Part shown: one piece after another, positions 22,665-31,742 of the stretch
How the letters are laid out: every line of letters begins with the position of its first letter
How positions within the stretch are numbered: the stretch's first letter is position 1
Assembly (NCBI RefSeq): GCF_018687715.1
Contig: NC_056755.1
Coordinates: 36,622,001-36,686,000, forward strand
DNA length: 64,000 bases
Source: Carya illinoinensis
Lineage: Eukaryota; Streptophyta; Magnoliopsida; Fagales; Juglandaceae
Direction of reading: 5' to 3'
Notes under the pieces: generated by a model
The model's database searches: none
Told to the model about the DNA's origin: nothing
What the model saw: only the letters and a program-made list of their open reading frames with translations
Program-made: the position numbers and the translations under genes

Positions 22665-23060
22665 TATTACTAATTTACTATATATTAATAGACTAATAGT
22701 ATTAGTATTAGTATTAGTATATTACTAATATATAATATATATATATATATATATAATAGTATACTATTAGTTAATATATATTAAATTAATATCACAATAT
22801 AATTACATAATTATTAAATATATTCCCTTGGATATAAAAACAAGAAAAAAAAATTTGTCAAATTTCTAATATATAACTAACTCTCTAAGTTAGTAATAAT
22901 TAATAAAGTAATATTTAACTAGTGATTTTTTTAGTGAGTTAATTAAATAATACACATTAAATTGTTACTTAATTTTATTTTTACTAACTTAAAATATATT
23001 TTTACTCACTTATTATTTATTAATTTATTTTTATTGTTTAGAAGTAGAATTTAGTAGTAG
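22665..23060. repeat. AT-rich microsatellite DNA
   Basis: Short runs of ATTAGT repeats (about 22689-22720) followed by a TA dinucleotide tract (about 22728-22756) and general AT-rich spacer. No gene seen. Confidence 0.7.
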
Positions 23061-23069
23061 AAAGTGGTA

Positions 23070-23125
23070 AACGGCGCCGTTATTAGAAACTGGGTTGCGT
23101 GAAACGGCGCCGTTTCACGCAACCC
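23070..23125. repeat. GC-rich palindromes, one of 34 bp
   Basis: A 12-bp palindrome AACGGCGCCGTT at 23070-23081 is followed at 23092-23125 by a perfect 34-bp palindrome (half-site GGGTTGCGTGAAACGGC) centred on GGCGCC, containing the same core. It stands out in otherwise AT-rich DNA. Confidence 0.95.
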
Positions 23126-23181
23126 TTTATTTTTTTTTCAAATATCTGTCACTGAAACGAATCCCTCCCCCCCCCCCCCCC

Positions 23182-23420
23182 GATTCCCTCCCCTCCCCCT
23201 GCACCAAATCGCTCTCTCACCTCTCATCTCAGATTCTCAAGCTGTATTAGGTTTTCGTTTCCCCCACCTCTTCCCCCCCGATTCCCTCCCCTCCCCTTGC
23301 GCTGAATTGCTCTCTCTCACCTCTCATCTCAAGCTGTATTAGGTTCCCCCCCCTCCCCCTGATTCCCTCCCCTCCCCCTATGCCGAATCGCTCTCTCTCA
23401 CTCTTCAGAAATCAGAACCC
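23182..23420 (+). repeat. C-rich imperfect tandem repeats (3 units)
   Basis: Three imperfect units starting GATTCCCTCCCCTCCCC at 23182, 23280 and 23361. The first two also share CACCTCTCATCTCA and CAAGCTGTATTAGGTT. A poly-C run at about 23167-23180 precedes them. Non-coding. Confidence 0.85.
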
Positions 23421-23520
23421 TCACCTCTCATTTGAACAGTACGCAACAGGCCGACGTCCTGTAACCCATTGCCGTGCCGTCCTCCGACCTCCGTCACCCC
23501 TTCTTTGCAAAACCGAGGTG

Positions 23521-23521
<1 letters not shown>

Positions 23522-23567
<46 letters not shown>
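23522..23567 (+). repeat. (CT)n microsatellite
   Basis: An uninterrupted CT dinucleotide run of about 46 bp. The open frames through it are Leu/Ser repeats from composition only. Confidence 0.95.
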
Positions 23568-23569
<2 letters not shown>

Positions 23570-23570
<1 letters not shown>

Positions 23571-24955
23571 CTTTTTATATCTTAACTATTTTTACATTAT
23601 TTTTGTTCATTTTCTTGATAGTTGTGGATATTAGGCTTGTTTGTGTGCTGGAATCGCTGGATAGTTGTGGATTTTAGGATTGTTGTGGATTTTACTCTTT
23701 GTGCATCTAGCTTTCATGCATGGTTTTCTTAAATCAACTTATGTGACTTATCATTCATGTTGGATATCTTCTGTTTGTTTCTTTTATTTGATCTTTTCTT
23801 GTTAGGAGGAAAAAGGGGGTTTCAATTTGTGGTTGGGGGGATTATAATTTTATTTATGCTTATGCTTATTGTAGTTGTAATAAGCCTTGTGGTTATTACT
23901 TATGTGGGGCGAGAGGTGAGAGAGATGCATTGTGAAGTTGGTCATAAATATGGAGCAAGACAATCATGGAGAGTTTGGTATTTAAAGTTTAAGATCTGAA
24001 ATACTATTACTTATTTTTTCCCATTCCTCTAGTAAGCACTAAGCAGAAGCTTTTAACCCAGGAAGTAGCCTAAAATGGTGGGTTTGTTGCGGGTCAAAGT
24101 CAAAAGTTAAAACCCCAAGCAGAAAATTAGAAAACCAAAACTGAAAATCCAATCCAAAGCCGAAAGCCAAAAGCCCATAGGAAACGCACCAAACAAAGAG
24201 TATAAGTTTCAAGGTATGTTTGTCAGAACATAGATTTTGGTATGTTTATAAGTTTCTGTTTATAATCAAGAAACCATAAACAAAGTGGGGGTGTTTTCCA
24301 CAGCATGATTTAGTCATCACTTATATGAGTTGATTTTAACATTTTGTAATACTAATTTCCTATACTTTAACATCTTAATGCAGAATTAGCCAATTCTATG
24401 GCCAGCATATTTTGTGAAAATGATTGACAATCTTGTTTCTGGTATCTTATTTCAATTTTGCTTTCTTTATTTTTATAAATTTATATGGTATCTTATTTCT
24501 TTACTAATTTTGTTCTTTTTTTTCAAGCACAAGTTGAAAAATGACATTTTTTGGACCTTTGGTTATGTATTTTTAATTTTAGGTTGTAATTTTGGACCTT
24601 TGGTTATGTATTTTTAATTTTAGGTTTTAATTTTGGTTATGTATTTTTAATTTTAGGTTGCAATTTTGGTTATGTAATTTTAATGTGTGTATTTAGTTTT
24701 AATTTAGTTTTTAATTTTGGTTGCACATTTGAATTTAGTTTTATTTTTTATAGTGATAGATTTTGACTTTAGTTTTATTTTCTAATGTGATAATTTTGGT
24801 TAGATAAATTAGAAATCTCAAATTATATTTAAAAAAAAAAATTGATATAGAAGCCCAAATTCGATTAGAGTTGCAAATTGTAAAATTGAAATGTTAATTG
24901 GATCAAAGAAAAAAGTCTAAAAAAAAGCCCAATAAAAAAGCCTAACAAAAAGCTC
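23570..24955. other. Spacer with an A+T tandem patch
   Basis: No gene was recognised. At about 24555-24690 there are three to four imperfect tandem units of the type TTTTGGTTATGTATTTTTAA with TTTTAGGTTGTAA. Confidence 0.5.
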
Positions 24956-25112
24956 AACTCCGACTCCGCTCCTACAAGTCGGAGTCGGAGTCGGAGCAAA
25001 GTGGGGTGTAAGCAGAGTCGGAGTCAGAGGTCGGATTCGGCCTCCGACAAAGTCGGAGTCGGAGTCGAAGGAAGCCAAATCCGACTCCGATTGAATCGGT
25101 GCTCAGCCCTAA
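24956..25112. repeat. GTCGGA/TCCGAC hexamer block
   Basis: CTCCGACTCCGCTCC is followed by repeated GTCGGA units in the opposite sense, then more GTCGGAGTCGGA and a closing ATCCGACTCCGAT. The block ends near GGTGCTCAGCCCTAA, which in reverse reads TTAGGGCTGAGCACC, similar to what I would expect for a hAT-type terminus (weak inference). No matching left end was found. Confidence 0.6.
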
Positions 25113-27095
25113 CACAATCTATTCTATCACGTATTGTTATATGTTATAAGTATGATATGTTAAGTATGCCACATGTTACATGTATGTCATATCATCTAAT
25201 ATTCACCATTACAAATATATCATGTTAAGTAAAGAAGTCAGATTAAGTTTATGTTAAGTCAAGTTTCAGATCATGTTCATGCTAAGTTATTCATGTCAAT
25301 CACAACCCTAAATGCTAGGATGTGGTAATATCTTAGTAGAACTCCTTTGTTCATGTTGGAGTGTCTAAATATGTGTGAAATTCCCTGGGTTGATGAAGTG
25401 CAGTCACCAGGTTGCGAATGAGGCCTAACTAGCTGGTCACAGGAGCGCGCATGACACTAACACCGACGGTGCCATATTTTATTTTACGTGTATTCACAAC
25501 AAGTGTGACACAAACAATTCATGGGGCCACAACAACTGTGGAGCATGAAGTATGGGGCCATAATAACTATGGAACATACACAACGTGAGACATAACAATT
25601 GTGACACATAGAATACGTGGGGCCACAACAACTGTGGAGTACGTGTTAACGCACTCACAACTGGTGTAGATACCTGCATTATGATGTGGTAATCGGTAGG
25701 GACACACAGCTCAAGGGGACTCACGTAGCACCCATATGATCACATTATTAATTAAGTCTATTGAACAAGATTCCAAGTTCATGTCAAAAAGTTAAGAATA
25801 AATAATCATGGTAAACCCATGAGATAAGAATAAGCAATCATGGTAACCCCATGAGATAAGATCATGGTTAAACCCATGAGATAAGAATAAGCAATCATGG
25901 TAATCCCATGATATAAGAATACACCATCATGGTGACCCCATGAGATAAGAATAAGCAATCATGGTAACCCTATGAGATAAGAATAAGTTTTAGACCAAGT
26001 TCATGTTATGTTATGTTATATTCACGTACATGTTATGTTCATGTTCACGTTAAGTTTCAAGTTCATGTTCATATCATGTTATGTTCATGTTTATGTTATG
26101 TTCAAGCTCACGTTCATGTTATGTTATGTTCATGTTCACGTTATGTTTTAAGTTCACGCTCATGTCATTTTATGTTCAAGTTCACGTTCATGTTATGTTA
26201 TGTTCATGTTTACATTATGTCTCAAGTTCATGTTTATGTCATGTTATGCTGAGGTTTATGTTAAATTCAAGTTCTTATTTATGTTATTTATGTTCACGTT
26301 TATGCTATGATTCAAGTCCACATACTATTTCAAGTTCACGTTCATGTTATGTTGCTAGCCCATATTATATTATAAGTTCAAGTTCATGTCATATCAAGTC
26401 AAGTTCAGTTCACGTTTCAGTTCAGGTTATGTTAGTTATGCCAAACTATATGTCAAGTTATGCTATGCTTACTTACGACTTTAATTATGTATTCATGCTT
26501 TTACTGCCATACATGCATAATTAACCTGTGTGAAATTTTCCTGTTAACTTACTGAGATTTGTTATCAAATCTCACCGTGGTAGTCCTAACTACCATTCTC
26601 CCCGAATGGTAAGTGATTTGTCAGGATCAGAGTAGGAAGCAGACATTGGTACACTGAAGGAGGTTGACTAGACGCCGTAGACACAACCCGGAGCTTACAG
26701 CTTCCATAGTTAATTTTTGGACAAAATTCTGATCTCGTTAGTCGAGTTATATGAGTTACTCCACAAACTTCCTCAATAGTGTATTTTGGTAATATAAATA
26801 TGGAGTCTGGCCGCCCATGTTTTTGAGATTACAGTCTTCTGAAACTCATACTGAAATCGTGGATGTTTATTCAAGTTAAGTATGCTTGGATTACGATGTA
26901 ACTATTTGGAATATTATAAGTTTTGTGCATAGTATTGCTCAAAAAATATTATCCGCTGTGAGTATTGCATAATGCTAGATGCATGTTAGGAACATTGCAT
27001 CTTATATGTCATGAACGAGGGCAGGTACTCTTATGTTGCATGTCCCCACGTTTCGAATATCCGTCCAATCCCAAATGGAATTTGGAGGCATCACA
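25113..27095 (+). repeat. Gypsy LTR fragment or solo LTR with tandem repeats
   Basis: The right end CCCACGTTTCGAATATCCG ... GGAGGCATCACA (27095) has the layout of the gypsy LTR end at 6782 (GGGGCGTCACA), but no primer site follows. Inside are three tandem arrays: GGGGCCACAACAACTGTGG-type units at about 25500-25645, ATAAGAATAAGCAATCATGG-type units of about 34 bp at 25790-25990, and ATGTTATGTTCATGTTCACG-type units at 26005-26460. The left boundary is uncertain. Open frames inside are by-products of the arrays. Confidence 0.6.
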
Positions 27096-27691
27096 AGGCA
27101 TATGGTAATGGCCTAAAGATGGAAAACTTTCCAGTCTTCCTTTTCTCTGTTGTTGTGCATCCGATATATTTTGCTAGTTTGGCTAGAAATGGCTGATATT
27201 GATTTTTCTTGAGTTTGCAAGTTTCCATAGAATTTCTTCCTATTGGACATGTCTTATTCAAGATTAATAAGGATCATTCAAAACAGTAGCCCACTGCTCA
27301 TAGGGTAAATGTATTCTATCGCATTGGGCTTATCTTTCTAAACCTTGAAAAAATACTAAAGGAAATAGGTGTAAAATTGGCTGAAACCTTGGCGAGCATC
27401 ATCAACACCTCTTCATGGTCAAGGTTGCGATTGGTGATTATGCGATAATACTAGCATAATCAACAAGCTGGCCAAAATGGTGTTGCTGATAAACAGACCA
27501 ACAGTTCTGCAGTTGTTACTGAAAACCATAAGGTGCCATTAGGTTACTTTTCTCCATGACTCCTTTAGGCCAATAATGTTCTGATAGTAAGCAACCACAG
27601 CACTTGATGTTAGATATTGCAGCATTGTGATTTCTTTCTGTTTAAAGTTTTAACCTTTTCAAAAACAAATTCGTTTGACTTCATATTGCAG
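27096..27691. other. Probable intron/flank of the PITP pseudogene
   Basis: No exon could be recognised. The first exon expected for a phosphatidylinositol transfer protein was not found here. The polypyrimidine-like stretch and TTGCAG at the right end form the acceptor of the next exon. Confidence 0.4.
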
Positions 27692-27840
27692 TACGGGATA
27701 GCACAGATGTACATGGTCACGAAGATGCAGCAAAAGAACACGACTAGTACTGCAGGGATTGAAGTATTAGAGAGCAAACCCTTTGAAGATAATGTGTATG
27801 GAACGGGTCAATACACTTCTAAAGTTTATCGTCTACAAAG
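27692..27840 (+). pseudogene. Phosphatidylinositol transfer protein exon (left of CACTA)
   Basis: An exon after TTGCAG that reads YGIAQMYMVTKMQQKNTT, then GIEVLESKPFEDNVYG and QYTSKVYRLQ. This matches the strongly conserved N-terminal part of class I phosphatidylinositol transfer proteins, which move phosphatidylinositol and phosphatidylcholine between membranes in the cytosol. The exon ends in phase 1 (CAA AG). The donor that should follow is GA instead of GT, so splicing would fail. The next exon lies at 39327, on the other side of the CACTA transposon, and its first base completes the split codon. I recognise the family confidently from sequence pattern. No copy of the first exon was found. 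Confidence 0.8.
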
Positions 27841-28064
27841 GAAAATTTTGAGTGATGAAAAATGTTATATAATGTAGTAGAAAAGAAGTTGTTATCCCAT
27901 AGGTTGCGTATTGAATATGGAAATGGTTTTGTTCTATCATTTCTGTTCATGAGCCGATCATGCCTAGAAAATTGTTAATTTTTTGCATACTAAACTCAAA
28001 TTCTGATTCCTAAACCATACTTGGCATTCAGGTATCCACTTTACTTCTGCTTTGTTTATTATTG

Positions 28065-28067
28065 ATA
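28065..28067. repeat. CACTA target-site duplication ATA (left)
   Basis: ATA precedes CACTACAAAAA at 28068 and follows TTTTTTGTAGTG at 39239-39241. Three-bp duplications are diagnostic of CACTA transposons. Confidence 0.9.
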
Positions 28068-28084
28068 CACTACAAAAAAAAGCA

Positions 28085-28720
28085 AAATTGGCGGCGTTTA
28101 TATCTGTGGCGTTTGTTTATGCGCCGGTAGATATAAAATGTTACCGGCGCTTAATATTTCCGCCGGTAAATTATTGAGATTCCCGGCGTTTACATTTTTA
28201 CGCTGGTAATAATGTATAGGTTTAGCGGCATTTATAACAACGCCGCCAAGATAGCAATTATGCGCCGGGAAATTAGTAGTTTCTCGGCATTTAGATTGTT
28301 ACGCCAGTAATAATATATATTTTTGGTGGCGTTTACACAAACGTCATATTTTATTAATTATACGCCGTTATATTAACCGTGTTTGCCGGCGTCTTTAATG
28401 TACCGTCGGTAATAATATATAGCATCAGCGGCGTTTCACAAAATGCCGACAATTAATAAAGTTTACGCCGATAAAGTATTGAGTGTTTTGGTGTTTATTT
28501 CGTTTGAACAAATGCCGGCCATTGATTAATTTTACGCTGGTAAATAAGTAGTTTTTCAGCGTTTATATTGTTATGTAGGTAATAATTATATAGCATTGGT
28601 GGCGTTTACCAAATGCTGAAAATTGATCAATGAAATGCCGGTAATTGAGAAATGCGCCGAAGTATTTATTGTGACGCCGGTAATAATATATAACCTCAGC
28701 GATGAAGGCTATTATAAATT
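28085..28720. repeat. CACTA left subterminal repeats
   Basis: Many short direct and inverted copies of a motif around GGCGTTTA / TACGCCGGTAA spaced about 20-50 bp apart. In studied CACTA elements such motifs bind the TNPA-type protein near each end. The motif content matches the right arm. Confidence 0.85.
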
Positions 28721-29378
28721 TATTGATAGTAAAATAAATAATAAAAATAATAAAAAAACTTATTTAAATGATACGAAAATACCTACAAAATCTTAGTTTA
28801 ATTTCTAGGATGCCCTACCTGTAAATGCCATATATCGCATTCCAGTTCTGGAGGGAGGGAGGTTAAATAGAATTAAAGAAGAGAGTTCACGTATCGAGAT
28901 CTTAATATGACGCTGTTTAATTTTTTCCTTTAATATTTAATAAATAATGTATAATACAGTAATGTAAGTATTGTGCATTCATTTTAAAAATTGTGCAAGT
29001 GTCGTACAATATTCCTTTTGAAAAAAATAGTCTATTATTAAAAATGTAATCTTTTAATATGGATCTCTTATTTATTCTAATTTTTTAAAAAAGAATGTGG
29101 CGTTTGCGAATTTTATGACAAAATATGTTAAACATCATACTAAGATTCACAACTTCCAAAAAGAGTAGTAAAACATATGCATAATCTAGCAGTTATCCTT
29201 TTATAATCCATCCTAATTCCAACTTAGCAAAACAGAGCAAACGTCGATATATGGCATAACCATAAATTTAGTCTTAATTAAGGAAAGTTTCAAATACCAT
29301 TAAACAGAGCAAACGTCGATATATGACAAATACCATAAATATAGTCTCAAGTATAGTCTAACTTGTAATCCTGACCCT
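28721..29378. other. Non-coding CACTA interior
   Basis: AT-rich. A short direct duplication containing AACAGAGCAAACGTCGATAT occurs near 29230 and again near 29304. No gene seen. Confidence 0.5.
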
Positions 29379-31383
29379 CAATCATTGTCTTCATCTTCCT
29401 CTTCTTGTTCTTCATCTTCCTCTTGATCTTCCTCCTCTTCAGCATTTTCCTCTTCTTCATCTTTCTCTTCCTCTTCATTCTCATTTTGATTTTGTCTTGA
29501 AGCCTTAATATAAATTCAAATTAGAGTCCAAAAATTCCAAAATAGGGTTAACTGGTATCAACTAAACATATGTGGGGTACTCACCTGTGCATGCACGAAT
29601 GTGTTTACTAAGTTCCGCAATTTAGTTAATTCGTTCTGCATTTTATCAAACTCTTCCTTCGATATACCATCTTCTTGGTTTGAAGTTGGTAGTGAATGTT
29701 GAGAAGTTTGCCTTGTAGGGGTTGGCCCAAACCCCAAACCGCGCACACGTCCAGGCCGTTCTAGGCCCATAACTTTCGAATAAACATCATCTGATTTCCA
29801 AGTCATGGTTCCTCCAGATCCCATTTCTATAGGATTTGTGTCTTGTGTTAAAAGTTCCTCCATCTCAACCTGTAATAGACAATTGAAAAAACACATTATT
29901 CTCCATCTTATAAATCCATTAAAATTAAAAAGTAATAAATTTGAAAATAAACATACCACTTTCTTTCTCGTTTCATAATTGTAGTGTGTGCCATCCTTTT
30001 TCTTATGGGTCTTGACAAACAATTGGGCTCGACTTGGCAATGCCCCAGTTGATTTTTTCTGCTTCCAATCTTTTAGATTAAACACATATATCGAAAACAA
30101 AGAACTAACAAATATTCAACAATAAATAAATATTAAATAAATAAATACCACATCATGGGCATATCTTGCTAAACTTTTCGATCCTCCGCTGTGAACAATC
30201 ACCTGCTTCTTACGACACTCCTTGTTTTTATTACATTTTGACTACAACATCACAAAGATTATGAGAATTATGAAAATAACTAGCTGGTTGACTTTATAAA
30301 TATATAACAAAAATGTGCGCACTGTTACCATATATTCTGGATCAAATCAAAGATTGGTCAACTCTGCCAGTTGCTCTAAGTCCACTATATCGGGACTTGC
30401 CCTTGCCACAACTTGTGCTGCAGATGTGTCTTTTTCATTAAGTAACTTTTTCTTCAACTCATGCTTCTAGTCTTTCCATTTCTTCCCCAAGTCCTTTAGT
30501 ATCCATTTTTTGAATACATCCAATTTGTCATCAGGAACTTTAAACTTGCCCTACAGTCAAAATAAATTTACAAAAGTGTGTCAGTAGCTTTCTAAAAACA
30601 AATTTCAAAATATACCTATTAATTATTAATAATGTTTTAATATGATGTTATAAAAAACCATACATTTATAAGACCCCACGCTTCCTCCTTCACGGTATTA
30701 GGCACCGATCTCCAATCTTTGTAAATTATTGGAACCAACTTATTACTTCTCGCTATCAGACCACCAAACCTTACCACCTTTGAGTCTTGCTTTTTTATAG
30801 GTTGACCAAGAAGATTGAGCTCTATTTCAATGCGCTCCCCTTCTGGAAGATGCCAAATGTCAGGAATTGAGTGCAATGGTCTCTTTACTCGATCGCCAGT
30901 ACTATCTGCAAAAATGGATTTAGTTACATTGTTAGTATTTTGTAAATCTTCATTCATAGTTAAATAAATAATAAGTAAGAAAAACAAAAACATACCTACG
31001 ACGACGACAAAGCGATCTCTAATGTCGGAACACGAGTCGACATTTTCTGCTTCTGAACTAGGTGCTATTGGTAAAGATGTGCATGGCTCGGTCTCTCTGC
31101 TCATCTCCATATGTGTGGATAGTTGTCCTCCCATTTGGTTAGATGGAGAAGGTTGGGTCTCTTGCTGTGAAGATAATGATGGTTGTGAAGGACAATCTAT
31201 AGAAGGTGATGACTCTACCATCCTATTAACGGAAAGAGGTGGCCCATCGACAGAGGGTAATGAATGGGCCGCCCTATCAGATTGTGTCTCACTATGGACA
31301 GCTTGTAGTCTTGTAAATTGTCTTCTCAAGTGTGGTATGGTAGTCTTTGCCTTCTTTTTTGGACCCATTGTACCTATACACAA
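29379..31383 (-). pseudogene. Transposase_24 / TNPA-like CACTA gene, decayed
   Basis: A minus-strand gene with several short exons. It starts near 31369 (MGPKKKAKTTIPHLRRQF), continues as a Ser/Pro/Gln-rich region, then (after an intron near 30907-31000) DRVKRPLHSIPDIWHLPEG, VRFGGLIARSNKLVP and a KEEAWGLIN block ending near 30660. Later exons: KFKVPDDKLDVFKKWILKDL (about 30545-30480), KNKECRKKQVIVHSGGSKSL (about 30235-30170), a QLFVKTHKKKDGTHYNYETR exon (about 30060-29955), a RVRGLGFGPTPTRQTSQ exon (about 29870-29583), and an acidic Glu/Asp-rich tail ending near 29379. The pattern is that of plant Transposase_24 proteins, the DNA-binding partner in CACTA transposition. Stops TAG at 30477-30479 and TGA at 30347-30349 break it. 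Confidence 0.75.
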
Positions 31384-31506
31384 AAAAAAATAATAATAAA
31401 AAAAATTGCATATATGAAAATCAAAAGAAATAATAATATTTTGAGCATGAAATGAGATAGATTTATGTGATAAGAGATATCATATTCCTAACAAAAAAAT
31501 TAAAGA

Positions 31507-31735
31507 GAGGGTAGTCACATGTCCATTAGTGACCCCTACCCGAATTTATTAATAAACCCTCACTTGTGGCGGAGGAATACCGTAGTAACAATCAAAGTTC
31601 TTGGATTTTACAAAAATATAAAACAAAATTAAAAAACCCAAGTACCAACAAAATGATATAGCAAAAACAGTACCACTAAACAGGCCTATATAAAAATTGA
31701 TGTAAACAAGCCTATAGAAATATAAACGAAACCTC
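31507..31735 (-). mobile_element. 5'-truncated LINE 3' fragment
   Basis: Closely resembles 2745-2960, the 3' end of the LINE at 2712-18058, in the same orientation: shared blocks AATTTATTAATAAACCCTC / AGTTTATTAATAAGTCTTC, CACTTGTGG, GGAGGAATACCGTAGTAAC and GGATTTTACAA. It contains only untranslated 3' sequence. It lies between the two CACTA genes, directly after the transposase stop codon. No A-tail is visible at its left end. Confidence 0.65.
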
Positions 31736-31742
31736 AACGCTA

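Noticed and set aside
25790..25990. Evenly spaced repeats considered as a CRISPR array
   Set aside because: Units are adjacent and imperfect, without unique spacers, in a plant nuclear context; this is a tandem repeat in an LTR.
26013..26524. Two overlapping frames of His/Val/Tyr/Ser repeats
   Set aside because: By-product of the ATGTTCATGTTCACG tandem array.
27011..27196. 61-codon frame near the end of the LTR fragment
   Set aside because: Overlaps the LTR end at 27095 and has no domain; it is a chance frame.
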